A stretch of DNA of 64,000 nt from Bacteroidota bacterium (GTDB lineage Bacteria; Bacteroidota; Bacteroidia; Chitinophagales; Chitinophagaceae): assembly GCA_029573235.1 (NCBI GenBank), contig JAKQGX010000003.1, positions 5,001-69,000 of the forward strand, given 5' to 3'. Below, piece by piece: positions 1 to 10,123 of the stretch (its first letter is position 1; each line of letters begins with the position of its first letter). Both the position numbers and the translations under genes were made by a program. The notes below the pieces were generated by a model. It ran no database searches. It was given only the letters and a program-made list of their open reading frames with translations, and was not told the DNA's origin.

Positions 1-194
1 AACGCCTACTTGAATAATGAAAGAGTTTAGTGGTATCATCAACAGTGTAACAAATCTTTCTCATACACTACCTACTTCTACATCAAAGTACAGAATGTTT
101 ACGCTGGAACGTCTTAGGCATCAAATAGGAATGTAAATCGGATACGTTAGTTGGTATTGAAAGTGGGTAATGAGATAAGGCGATAAGAACTGCA

Positions 195-238
195 AATAAT
201 GAAAAAGGCAATACCGAAGTATTGCCTTTTTCATTATT
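195..238 (-). terminator. Rho-independent terminator of fusA
   Basis: Perfect 20-bp inverted repeat aataatgaaaaaggcaatac/gtattgcctttttcattatt with a 4-nt loop, just downstream of the fusA stop; on the minus strand the loop is C(TTCG)G followed by a T-rich arm. Confidence 0.85.
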
Positions 239-261
239 GTTCTGATAAGTAAGCGGGCTAC

Positions 262-2409
262 TTATGCATTTACTTTGTTTCCTTTTGCTTTTGCCACTAC
301 TTCTTCTTCGATATTACGAGGAGCTTGTGCATAATGGCTAAATTCCATAGTAGAGGAGGCGCGACCAGAAGAAAGTGAACGCAACTGAGTTACGTAACCA
401 AACATTTCACTCAATGGTACTTTTGCTTTTATAACTTGAGCATTGTTTCTGGTGTCCATGCCTTCCAGCATAGCACGACGACGGTTAAGGTCTCCTGTAA
501 CATCACCCATGTATTGGTCAGGAGTAATTACTTCTACTTTCATGATAGGCTCAAGGATAATAGGTTTAGCCTTGCGACCTGCTTCACGGAAGCCGGATTT
601 AGCACATAATTCGAAAGACATAGAGTCCGAATCCACCGCGTGGAAAGATCCATCAAAAATGCGGATACGCATATTCTCAACCGGGAATCCTGCCAATGGT
701 CCTGTAGTCATTGATGCTTCAAATCCTTTTTGTATGGCAGGGACAAATTCACGTGGGATAGCACCACCAAAGATGTCATTAATGAATTGATAATTACCTT
801 TCCCTTCTTTCAAGAATTCTTCATCTGCTGGACCAATTTCGAACATGATGTCCGCAAATTTACCACGACCACCCGATTGCTTTTTAAACACTTCTCTGTG
901 TTCCACTTTCAACGTGAAGGCTTCCTTGTAGGCAACCTGAGGAGCACCTTGGTTTACTTCTACTTTGAACTCGCGTTTCATACGGTCGATGATAATTTCC
1001 AAGTGAAGCTCACCCATACCACGTAAGATGGTTTGTCCGGTATCTTCATCGGTATTTACGCGAAGAGTAGGGTCTTCTTCAACGAGCTTGGCAATAGCCA
1101 TACCCATTTTATCAACGTCTGCTTGTGTTTTGGGTTCGATTGCGATAGCGATAACCGGTTCCGGAATAAACATGTTTTCCAAAACAATCGGATGTTTTTC
1201 ATCACAAAGGGTATCTCCTGTTTTAATATCTTTAAAACCTACGGCCGCACCGATATCACCTGCTTCAATAAAGTCGATTGGGTTTTGTTTGTTGGCAAAC
1301 ATTTTCATGATACGTGAGATACGCTCATTTTTACCCGAACGCACATTCAATACATAAGAGCCGGCATCTAAATGACCTGAATATACGCGGAAGAAGGCTA
1401 GACGACCTACGAAAGGATCCGTCATAATTTTGAAAGCCAGTGCAGAAAATGGTTCTTTTGCATCAGGCTTACGAGTTAATACTTTTTCAGCATCATCCGG
1501 ATCAGTACCTTCAATAGCATCGATGTCGGTAGGAGAAGGAAGGTAACGGCATACGGCATCTAACGCAGTTTGAACGCCTTTATTTTTGAATGAAGAGCCG
1601 CACATCATCGGTACAATGCTTAAGTCAATACAAGCTTTGCGAATGGCTGTATGCAATTCATCCTCAGAGATAGAATTCGGATCTTCAAAGAATTTCTCCA
1701 TTAAAGTATCATCATATTCTGCTACGGCTTCCACCAATTTAGCTCTCCACTCATTAGCTTCATCCAACATTTCTGCAGGCACATCAATTTCATCAAAGGT
1801 CATTCCTTCAGTTTCTACGTGCCATACAATACCTTTCATCTTTATCAAATCCACTACGCCTTTGAAGTTATCTTCAGCACCGATAGGTAGTTGCAAGGGT
1901 ACAGCATTAGCGCCCAACATTTCTTTTACTTGTTTTACCACGTTCAAGAAATCGGCACCGATACGGTCCATTTTGTTTACAAAACCAATACGTGGTACGC
2001 GATAGCGATTCGCTTGACGCCATACCGTTTCAGACTGAGGTTCTACGCCATCTACCGCAGAAAACAAAGCAATCAAACCGTCCAATACACGCATAGAACG
2101 CTCTACCTCTACGGTGAAATCCACGTGACCCGGAGTATCGATAATGTTGAAAGAATATTCTTTCGATTCAGGAATAGACTTCCCTTTTTCCGTTGGAAAT
2201 TTCCATTTACAGCTTACAGCTGCAGATGTAATAGTAATCCCTCTTTCTTTTTCTTGCTCCATCCAGTCGGTAGTAGCGGCACCTTCGTGCACTTCACCCG
2301 TTCTGTGAATCATACCTGTGTAACGAAGAATACGTTCTGTAGTTGTGGTCTTACCGGCATCAATGTGTGCTGCAATACCAAAGTTTCGCTGTAAGCGTAA
2401 GTCTGCCAT
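262..2409 (-). CDS. fusA: Elongation factor G
   Basis: 715 aa; [55 protein letters not shown] and NKMDR GTPase motifs; full EF-G length. Confidence 0.97.
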   Translation of the reverse strand: MADLRLQRNFGIAAHIDAGKTTTTERILRYTGMIHRTGEVHEGAATTDWMEQEKERGITITSAAVSCKWKFPTEKGKSIPESKEYSFNIIDTPGHVDFTVEVERSMRVLDGLIALFSAVDGVEPQSETVWRQANRYRVPRIGFVNKMDRIGADFLNVVKQVKEMLGANAVPLQLPIGAEDNFKGVVDLIKMKGIVWHVETEGMTFDEIDVPAEMLDEANEWRAKLVEAVAEYDDTLMEKFFEDPNSISEDELHTAIRKACIDLSIVPMMCGSSFKNKGVQTALDAVCRYLPSPTDIDAIEGTDPDDAEKVLTRKPDAKEPFSALAFKIMTDPFVGRLAFFRVYSGHLDAGSYVLNVRSGKNERISRIMKMFANKQNPIDFIEAGDIGAAVGFKDIKTGDTLCDEKHPIVLENMFIPEPVIAIAIEPKTQADVDKMGMAIAKLVEEDPTLRVNTDEDTGQTILRGMGELHLEIIIDRMKREFKVEVNQGAPQVAYKEAFTLKVEHREVFKKQSGGRGKFADIMFEIGPADEEFLKEGKGNYQFINDIFGGAIPREFVPAIQKGFEASMTTGPLAGFPVENMRIRIFDGSFHAVDSDSMSFELCAKSGFREAGRKAKPIILEPIMKVEVITPDQYMGDVTGDLNRRRAMLEGMDTRNNAQVIKAKVPLSEMFGYVTQLRSLSSGRASSTMEFSHYAQAPRNIEEEVVAKAKGNKVNA

Positions 2410-2668
2410 TTTTATTAATTATTATATTATGGATATTTTTTTGAGTGTGCAAATTTAGGGGAATAATATGAAATATATAAAAACGAACTCCCTACTTTTT
2501 TGCTAACTGGTGCTCATTCTGCTCAATTCATTAATAATGAAATCATTTAAGTCAAGAAAAAACACCTTTACCTGAAGTACTTTTTGCTTCACACAATACC
2601 ATCAAAAGCTGTCTTTCAATGAATCTATTGAATTGAGCTAACAACTTTGTAGTGAAGACAATCGATGA

Positions 2669-5600
2669 CTACTTCACTTGTTGTTTGTATAAGGTTACAC
2701 GTTGCTTGTTTTCTTTTATTCCGAACGCATCGTAAATATAGTCTTGAGCTACGGTACGCGTGCTTTTACGGTTGATATTGTTATTGTCTTGAGAAGGGTA
2801 AATTCTATTGGACAAAAAGACAAAAACGATGCCTGTAGCGGGGTCTGCCCATGCACAGGTACCGGTAAAGCCTTGATGACCAAATGCAAATCCGCTTACT
2901 CTATTGCCGGTGGGTCCAGCGTCTTCATTGTTGGCATTCGGCTTGTCGAAGCCCAACCCTCTACGGCTGATAGTGGTATTATACGCCGTAAACTTATCTA
3001 CTGTTGCTGTATTGAAGTATTGTTTGCCATTATAGCGTCCGCCATTGAGTAACATTTGAAAAATCACTGCAACATCTTGTGCGGTAGCAAACAAACCGGC
3101 ATGTCCAGCAACACCTCCCAACATAGCTGCTCCCGGGTCGTGCACGTATCCTTGTATGAGTTGCTTGCGGAAGCTTTCGTCAGATTCTGTGGGAGCAATA
3201 TCTTCTGCCGGATATTTTTTTAAAGGATTGTACAAAACATGACTCAAGCCAAGGGGTTTGTAGAATTGTTCGTTGACGTACACCTGTAAGGGTTGTTGTG
3301 TGATCTGCTCAACTACGGCAGCCAAAAAGAAAAAATCTAAATCGCTATATACATACCTTCCTATATTTTCTAATGGGCTGTTGAGAATACGACTCCAAAT
3401 CGTGTCTTTCCAGTCTTTGCGAAGAAATAGATTTTTAGCTACAGGAATTGTATGTGTTGCATCCGGTTGGGTTGTGTACAAGTCTGCACGAGGGTTGCCA
3501 CTACTGTCTATCGTTTCTTTATAAAATGGAATCCATGATTTTAATCCGGCTTGGTGTAGCAATAAATTTCGAATGGTCAATTTCTCTTTATCCGTTCCTT
3601 TTACAATGGGAAGATAATCTCCCAACCTCTTGTTAAGGTCCAATTTCTTTTGTTCATAAAGGCGCATTACCGCCAAGTTGGTAGCCAACACTTTGGTAAG
3701 GGAGGCTACATCATAAAGAGTATTCAAGGTTACGGGCTTCGCTTTGCTATAGGTATGGTATCCGAAGGCTTCATCATAAATAATGCGTCCATCATTTGCG
3801 GCTAGTATGCGACAACCCGGGAATGTGCCATTCGCAATGTTTCGTTGAATAAACATATTCAGCTTGTCTATTTCTTCGGGTTTTACAAAACCGGCATCCA
3901 CAGGGAATTCTACTTTCCTCAACGTATAGGCTTTGTAAGGTGGCTTGGTAATAGTGCCTGCCAAGGTTGCTGTAGTTTCAGTGGTAACAGGGGCAATGCA
4001 TGGAGTAACCGGTATTTTGCCCAAGGCGGGTAGCTTGCGTAATATAATTTTGGACGCTACTTTTTCTATCGTTTCATTGTCTTCGTAGCTGACAAGTACC
4101 GAGCCTGTTTGACAGAAGTTTTTGAGCAAATAAGCATTACCCAACAAGACGTACATTACATTTTGCTTTTGCTCCAAGCTCCTTAAAAAGTTCATTTGCG
4201 TTTCATCCAATCCATAAAAACCGCCACTCGGATAAAATGTCATATTGTGAATGGCAACGATAACCACATCGTTGTCGGTAGTGCTTTCTTGTATGCGTGT
4301 TAATTGAGCCGTTGTACTCCCCTTTGGCAAAAAACTATAGCTTATGGCAGGCTTTGTTTGTTGCAATTCTTTAAGAAGTGGTGTGGATACGGCAGCATTA
4401 ACACCTATATACTGAACACGGCTGTCAGTAGCGGCAATTTTGCTTAACAAAGAATTTTTATCGCGCAACAGAGTGATGCCTTTCGTCGCTGCTTCTTCTC
4501 GAATAGCTACGATATCTTTATTGAGTTCTTCGGTAATTCGGTCTGTCTGGATGGGTTGAAATTGATACAACCCGGCATCGTACTTAGCTGCTAATATTTT
4601 CTTCACAGAAGTTTCCAATTGGCTCATGGATACGTCCCCGTTTTGAATGGCAGTTTTAATTTTTTCAATAGCTACCGGTACATTCTGTGAAAACAACAAT
4701 ACATCATTGCCTGCTTTAAACGCTCGTAAATCCACTTCTCCAGGTGTAAAGTATTTTGCCACTCCTTTCATATCGAGTGCATCAGTGAATACCAAACCCG
4801 AGAATCCTAATATATTTTTTAACGTGCCGGTAATGGTGTTTGCCGATAACGAAGTAGGGATACGGGCTGCTGATTCTAATGAGGGTACTTCGAGATGCGC
4901 CACCATAACGCTTTGCACGCCGGCAGCTATTAATTGCTTGAAGGGATAAAACTCCAGCGAATCCAACTGGGCTATAGATTTCTTGATAATGGGAAGGTCT
5001 TTATGCGAATCCACATCCGTATCGCCATGTCCGGGAAAATGTTTTGCACAAGCCATCACTCCGTTGTCTTGCAATCCTCTCATGTAAGCAATAGCCAGTT
5101 TTGAAACTAGGAATTTATTTTCACCAAAAGAGCGTGCATTAATCACCGGATTGTTTGGGTTGTTATTCACATCTATTACCGGAGCAAAATCAATATGCAC
5201 ACCTAAACGCTTGCACTGAGCCGCTATGGCAGCGCCCATTTTATACACGATAGCCGTATCTCTGGCAGCGCCCAACAACATTTGACGAGGAAAATCTTTC
5301 ACTCCGGTCAATCGCATACCCAGCCCCCACTCTGCATCCATGGCTATCAGCAGCGGCACCTGGGCCATTTGCTGGTATTTATTCGTTTGTGTAGCTTGGC
5401 GTTCGGCATCTCCCTGCATAAAAATCAACCCACCTATTTGGTGATTTTCTATCAATTTAGTGATGGCTGGTTCGTTGTAATTGGTACCGCCGGAATAAGC
5501 CGCTACCATAAACAATTGACCAATTTTTTCATCCAGGCTCAATCGTTGATAAACATCATCCACCCATCTGCTACGCGTCGGAACTTGGGATGCATCCACC

Positions 5601-5731
5601 GAGGTAGTACGGGTTTGTGAGAATAGTGTTTCACTACAAAAGAGAAGGAATAAAATATAGCGAAGAATATACTGAGGCATAAACAAAAATAACGGAAATA
5701 AAATGAGTGGTTCAGATGCGATGAAGGGCAT
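2669..5731 (-). CDS. Glycoside hydrolase family 3 (NagZ-like) fused to a C-terminal serine beta-lactamase-like domain
   Basis: N-terminal half has KHFPGHGDTDVDSHKDLP and VFTDALDMKGV (GH3/NagZ); C-terminal half has ASLTK (SxxK), YSD and HQGFTGT (HxG) motifs. Start may be the internal Met at about 5680 (MPQYILRYILFLLFCSETLFSQ, signal-peptide-like). Confidence 0.9.
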   Translation of the reverse strand: MPFIASEPLILFPLFLFMPQYILRYILFLLFCSETLFSQTRTTSVDASQVPTRSRWVDDVYQRLSLDEKIGQLFMVAAYSGGTNYNEPAITKLIENHQIGGLIFMQGDAERQATQTNKYQQMAQVPLLIAMDAEWGLGMRLTGVKDFPRQMLLGAARDTAIVYKMGAAIAAQCKRLGVHIDFAPVIDVNNNPNNPVINARSFGENKFLVSKLAIAYMRGLQDNGVMACAKHFPGHGDTDVDSHKDLPIIKKSIAQLDSLEFYPFKQLIAAGVQSVMVAHLEVPSLESAARIPTSLSANTITGTLKNILGFSGLVFTDALDMKGVAKYFTPGEVDLRAFKAGNDVLLFSQNVPVAIEKIKTAIQNGDVSMSQLETSVKKILAAKYDAGLYQFQPIQTDRITEELNKDIVAIREEAATKGITLLRDKNSLLSKIAATDSRVQYIGVNAAVSTPLLKELQQTKPAISYSFLPKGSTTAQLTRIQESTTDNDVVIVAIHNMTFYPSGGFYGLDETQMNFLRSLEQKQNVMYVLLGNAYLLKNFCQTGSVLVSYEDNETIEKVASKIILRKLPALGKIPVTPCIAPVTTETTATLAGTITKPPYKAYTLRKVEFPVDAGFVKPEEIDKLNMFIQRNIANGTFPGCRILAANDGRIIYDEAFGYHTYSKAKPVTLNTLYDVASLTKVLATNLAVMRLYEQKKLDLNKRLGDYLPIVKGTDKEKLTIRNLLLHQAGLKSWIPFYKETIDSSGNPRADLYTTQPDATHTIPVAKNLFLRKDWKDTIWSRILNSPLENIGRYVYSDLDFFFLAAVVEQITQQPLQVYVNEQFYKPLGLSHVLYNPLKKYPAEDIAPTESDESFRKQLIQGYVHDPGAAMLGGVAGHAGLFATAQDVAVIFQMLLNGGRYNGKQYFNTATVDKFTAYNTTISRRGLGFDKPNANNEDAGPTGNRVSGFAFGHQGFTGTCAWADPATGIVFVFLSNRIYPSQDNNNINRKSTRTVAQDYIYDAFGIKENKQRVTLYKQQVK

Positions 5732-6519
5732 CAGGAAAAATCTTTACTAAAAATGAGTATCTCTTTTGAAGACTTATCACCGGACATACCATACTTCCAT
5801 TGGGGCGTTAACACCCGATGTCCTTGGTACCAATCCCTAATTTCTTTGCAGTCGTTGTAAGATAAAATCCAATTATTGCGATTCCTTAACATCGTTGCAA
5901 GTGCTTCGTGGTTAAATTCTTTGTGGGCATTTCCCTTCTTGCCATACAAAGCACTTTTGATAAGATAGGGCGGATCTAAATAGGCGAAAAGATGAGGGTG
6001 TTGCGCAAGTGAGGTTTCAAAATCGGCCACCGACACCGACAAATTAGGGTTAAAAAAAGTTTTTATTCGTTCGATGGATGTAGGGGTAAAACGAGGGTGC
6101 TCGGGCGACATACCACCCGAAAGGGTAGCCCCCGAAAAGGATGCTCTATTCAATACATAATACGCCGCAGCCCTATCTAATGGTGTCCCTAAACTCATTT
6201 GCATTTGTTGTAATTGATAGAAATTTTCTTTGGACAAAGGATAGTATTCGTTCACAGCAGCCGCTAAAGATTCCGGAGATGAAAGCAAGCAATTCCAAAA
6301 CTCTACCAAAGGCTGAAAGATGTCGTAGGCATATACTTTTACTCCTCTCGAAGCCAATGCTAACTCAATAGAACCACCACCCAAAAAAGGAGAAACCATT
6401 TCGGAAAGGGATGATGGGAAATATGGAAGTAGGGTCTGTACGGCTCTTGTTTTTCCACCAGGGTAGCGTAGCACAGAGCGACTGCTCCATGTAGGATGGA
6501 CAAGTGTATTCTGCATCAT
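5731..6519 (-). CDS. D12-class (Dam-like) DNA N6-adenine methyltransferase
   Basis: VLRYPGGKTRAVQTLLPYFP, SPFLGGGSIELALASRG and YLDPPYLI (DPPY) motifs. Confidence 0.9.
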   Translation of the reverse strand: MMQNTLVHPTWSSRSVLRYPGGKTRAVQTLLPYFPSSLSEMVSPFLGGGSIELALASRGVKVYAYDIFQPLVEFWNCLLSSPESLAAAVNEYYPLSKENFYQLQQMQMSLGTPLDRAAAYYVLNRASFSGATLSGGMSPEHPRFTPTSIERIKTFFNPNLSVSVADFETSLAQHPHLFAYLDPPYLIKSALYGKKGNAHKEFNHEALATMLRNRNNWILSYNDCKEIRDWYQGHRVLTPQWKYGMSGDKSSKEILIFSKDFS

Positions 6520-6571
6520 ATTCTTCCGGTGAAGCTACATAATTTTCAGTGAGACGGTGGGAGAGCACAGT

Positions 6572-7696
6572 TTACAAGCATTTCAGCACATTGTCCCACA
6601 ATACAGAAGCGGTTTTATCCCAAGTAAATTTTTTCACTTGTAGTTTGGATGCTTCAATCAAACGATTGCGAAGGGATTCATCTTTGTATATTTTTTCCAT
6701 AGCATCGGCAATATCTCTCACCTCTTTCGGATCGACTAATAGGGCAGCCTCACCGCCCACTTCCGGCATCGAAGAGGTATTGCTGACAATAGCGGGAACA
6801 TGGCATTGCATGGCCTCTAAAATAGGAATGCCAAACCCTTCAAACAAAGAGGCGTAAACCAGCGCATACGCTCCTCCAATAACCTTTGCCAGTTTATCCA
6901 CGTTCATATAACCTACCCACTTCACATCTTCTTTAAAAGGCATTGAATCGCGCAGCTCTTCTACTTCTTGATACTTCCAAGCCAGCCTTCCTACTATCAC
7001 CAATTTCATGTTGCTTCGTTGCCTTTTTTTAAAAACAATAAATGCTTTTAATAAGTTCACGATGTTTTTTCGAGGATGCAGTGCACCGGCAAAAACAAAG
7101 TATTCGCAACCATCGCTATACTCTTCTTTTACGGCTTCTTTCTCCTCCCAACTCAGCGGACGATAGGCATCTTGAGCCCCATTATAAGAGACATCAATTT
7201 TGTCTAATGGAATCCCATATTTTTCTGCAATATCATTTTTCGAAAACTCAGAAACCGTCACAATGCGTTTGGCACGCTTGGCAAATGGTGGTGAAAATTT
7301 TCGAAGGTAGCTGCGAATAGACAAACTGAGGTGCTTGGGATAATGTTCAAAAGCCAAATCATGCATCACCAAGCAGGTAGGCACTTTAGTGGACAGCGAC
7401 ATTAATCCATCCGGTGATAAAAACACATCTGCTTTGTACTTTTTCAACATATATGGAATGCGCGCTTCGTACCAAATGTAAAACAAGACAGGATGCCGAG
7501 CCGGTGGACCAAACACAACCGGAGTTACATTATCTCCAAAAATGAATGATTCATCATAAGGGCGGTCGAAGAAGAAGATAAACTCATGCTCGGGATGCAA
7601 TGCCACCAATCGCTTCAACGTTTCGTGAGTGTACCAACCGATTCCTTCTAATTTGCCTTTCAATAAAAGACGGGTATTTACAGCAATGCGCATCAT
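6572..7696 (-). CDS. Glycosyltransferase, GT4 family (group 1)
   Basis: ADVFLSPDG, VTVSEFSKNDI, PRKNIVNLLKAF, EGFGIPILEAMQCHVPAIVSNTSSMPEVGGEAALLVDP. Confidence 0.92.
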   Translation of the reverse strand: MMRIAVNTRLLLKGKLEGIGWYTHETLKRLVALHPEHEFIFFFDRPYDESFIFGDNVTPVVFGPPARHPVLFYIWYEARIPYMLKKYKADVFLSPDGLMSLSTKVPTCLVMHDLAFEHYPKHLSLSIRSYLRKFSPPFAKRAKRIVTVSEFSKNDIAEKYGIPLDKIDVSYNGAQDAYRPLSWEEKEAVKEEYSDGCEYFVFAGALHPRKNIVNLLKAFIVFKKRQRSNMKLVIVGRLAWKYQEVEELRDSMPFKEDVKWVGYMNVDKLAKVIGGAYALVYASLFEGFGIPILEAMQCHVPAIVSNTSSMPEVGGEAALLVDPKEVRDIADAMEKIYKDESLRNRLIEASKLQVKKFTWDKTASVLWDNVLKCL

Positions 7697-7759
7697 GATA
7701 TTGGTCGCAAAAATATACTTTTACAAGCGTATCTATTTACAGTAATTTTATACCTGCTC

Positions 7760-9208
7760 ATGCGTGGTTTCTTCGTACGGAATATCCTATTTGTAGTGCT
7801 GCTGAATCTGTTGATTAAGCCTCTTTGGATATTTATGATTGATAACACCGTGCAAAACCGCGTGGGGCACGACTACGGCTCGTATCAAGCCTTATTCAAC
7901 CTGGGCATCATTTTTCAAATACTATTAGATTTTGGCATTACTAATTTCACCAGCAAGTCGATAGCCGAAAATCCATCTGCTATTCGCAAGTTGTTTCCTG
8001 CGTTGCTTTCTGCAAGATTGTTGCTGGGGTTGGTGTATATAGGTATCGTGTTTTTAATAGCGTTGGCATTAGGCTATCATGGTCGAGAATTGCATCTGCT
8101 GGCGGGCATTTCATTGATACAATTATTGAACGCTACCCTACTTTTTATTAGAAGCAATTTGGCGGGGCTTCATAAGTTTAAGTTGGATGGTATTCTCTCA
8201 GTTTCCGACCGATTATTGATGATAATCGTGTGCGGATTTTTGTTGGTAGCCTATCGTCATCAGTTCACCATCGAATGGTTTGTCATAGCACAAATCATTT
8301 GTTATGGCATCACGGTGCTGCTTGCTTTTATCCTGCTTCGAAAAATCAGTCGTGTTCCATTTACCTTTTCCCGCAACCTAAAACGAATCTTTTGGTACAT
8401 GGGCAAGAGCCTTCCTTTTGCCATGCTCATTTTTTTAATGTCGGTATATACGCGTGCAGATATGCTACTAGTGGAGCGCCTCAGTGGTGATTTGGGCAAG
8501 CAAGAAGCGAGTATTTATGCGGCAGGATTTCGTTTGCTGGATTTTTTCAACATGGTGGGGCTGATGGCTGCCGGTATGTTATTGCCCATCTTCGGAGGGA
8601 TGATAGCTCGTCAAGAACGGCTGCAAGAGTTGATACGCCTTTGCGTGAACATCTTGGTACCCGTATCATTTCTGATAGTCATCTTATCGTATTTTTTCAA
8701 CCAACCTATCATGCAAATGCTGTATCCGGCATTGCCTTCATCAAAAGGGAATGTATTGTTTTGGTTGTGCTGCGCCTTTCCTGCTTTGAGTATTTCTAAT
8801 GTTTATTCCACATTGCTGACCGCCAACGGCAACCTAAAAATCATGATACGCATAGCCATCGTTGGGGTACTCATTAATATGGGCTTAAACCTTTTTATCA
8901 TTCCCACATATTATGCAGAAGGCGCCGCCATCGTAGCTTGTGTCACTCAAACGGCTGTGGCATTGGGGTATTTATTTTTTGCTAAAAGAGAATTGTCGCT
9001 GGCAAAAGATATGCGCTGGGCATTTTCATTTTTATATTACCTTCTTCTTTTGGGTTTTATTGGGCTAGTCATATCACGTCTATCCATTCCTTGGACGGTG
9101 CAATTTTTCATTGTGTTGTTCGCCGGTTTGGCAATGATATTTTTGATGCGCTTTTTAGATATCAGTTCCTTTCAGAAACTTTTGAACCTAAAAAGGCAAG
9201 CTAAATAA
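7760..9208 (+). CDS. Polysaccharide biosynthesis protein / Wzx-type flippase (MATE-like)
   Basis: 482 aa with many hydrophobic TM segments; RNILFVVLLNLLIKPLW and DFGITNFTSKSIAENP typical of oligosaccharide flippases; divergent from a glycosyltransferase. Confidence 0.82.
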   Translation: MRGFFVRNILFVVLLNLLIKPLWIFMIDNTVQNRVGHDYGSYQALFNLGIIFQILLDFGITNFTSKSIAENPSAIRKLFPALLSARLLLGLVYIGIVFLIALALGYHGRELHLLAGISLIQLLNATLLFIRSNLAGLHKFKLDGILSVSDRLLMIIVCGFLLVAYRHQFTIEWFVIAQIICYGITVLLAFILLRKISRVPFTFSRNLKRIFWYMGKSLPFAMLIFLMSVYTRADMLLVERLSGDLGKQEASIYAAGFRLLDFFNMVGLMAAGMLLPIFGGMIARQERLQELIRLCVNILVPVSFLIVILSYFFNQPIMQMLYPALPSSKGNVLFWLCCAFPALSISNVYSTLLTANGNLKIMIRIAIVGVLINMGLNLFIIPTYYAEGAAIVACVTQTAVALGYLFFAKRELSLAKDMRWAFSFLYYLLLLGFIGLVISRLSIPWTVQFFIVLFAGLAMIFLMRFLDISSFQKLLNLKRQAK

Positions 9209-9224
9209 ATAGCTACATTTTATC

Positions 9225-9232
9225 ATATTTTT
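9225..9232 (+). promoter_or_regulatory. Candidate Bacteroidota -7 box (TAnnTTTG)
   Basis: TATTTTTG 24 nt before the ATG of the SIMPL gene; no clear TTG -33 box found. Confidence 0.35.
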
Positions 9233-9255
9233 GTAATCGTCTAAACACAACTATT

Positions 9256-9984
9256 ATGAAAGCCATCTCTTCCGTTGTTATCGCTTTGGCCATTGTGCTC
9301 TTTGCCTACATTGCCGGCGATGCCTATCGATACAAATTTCGCCAAGCAGAGCGCATCACGGTAACAGGTGCTGCCGAAATAAATTTCGTAGCCGATTTGA
9401 TTGTTTGGAATGCCACCTATTCCCGCAGCTCTATGGCATTACAAGATGCGTTTTCCTTATTAAAAAAAGATGAGCAAATGGTACGTAGTTACTTGTCGCA
9501 GCAGGGTTTGAGAGATAGTGAAGTAGTGTATTTTTCTGTAAATATTGAAAAGCTATTTAACACTACTTACGACGACAATGGTCGCATCACGGGTTCTGTA
9601 TTTGCTGGCAACCGCCTTTCGCAAACCGTAAAAGTGGAATCACATGATATTGCCAAAGTGGATAAAATATCTCGTGAGATTACTCAATTAATTGAACAAG
9701 GTATTGAGTTAACATCATCACCCCCTAATTATTATTACACCAAATTGGGCGATCTGAAAATAGATTTATTGGCAAAAGCCTCAACCGATGGGGAGAAGCG
9801 CGCAGAGACCATTGCCGAAAACGCCGGGCAAAAATTAGGTAGGCTGAAGAAAGCCAGCATGGGAGTTTTTCAAATTACGGGACAAAACGAAAACGAGTCC
9901 TATGAATATGGTGGTACATTCAACACAAGTAGCTATAAAAAGACAGCTTCTATTACAGTAAAGCAAGAATATGACGTGAAGTAG
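9256..9984 (+). CDS. SIMPL (DUF541) domain-containing protein
   Basis: 242 aa, N-terminal signal/TM; RITVTGAAEINFVADLIVWNATYSRS and ITVKQEYDVK characteristic of SIMPL proteins. Confidence 0.8.
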   Translation: MKAISSVVIALAIVLFAYIAGDAYRYKFRQAERITVTGAAEINFVADLIVWNATYSRSSMALQDAFSLLKKDEQMVRSYLSQQGLRDSEVVYFSVNIEKLFNTTYDDNGRITGSVFAGNRLSQTVKVESHDIAKVDKISREITQLIEQGIELTSSPPNYYYTKLGDLKIDLLAKASTDGEKRAETIAENAGQKLGRLKKASMGVFQITGQNENESYEYGGTFNTSSYKKTASITVKQEYDVK

Positions 9985-10123
9985 CGGCACTGTTGCCAGT
10001 AACAATCTTTAAGATACATACAATTCGACAGACGCTTTTGCAGAAGCGCCTATCGAATTAATACAAACAGAGGAATAGACTATAATCTCTCTTTAAGGCA
10101 ACTAAACATACTCCTATTGTACA

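Noticed and set aside
443-2394. Multiple plus-strand ORFs opposite fusA
   Set aside because: They lie wholly antisense to a strongly supported EF-G gene and show no recognisable motifs.
5731-6519. Restriction-modification system around the adenine methylase
   Set aside because: Neighbours are a peptidoglycan enzyme and a glycosyltransferase; no nuclease or specificity subunit is visible.
6365-6568. Minus-strand ORF overlapping the methylase 5' end
   Set aside because: Out-of-frame overlap with the conserved RYPGGK region; no motif of its own.
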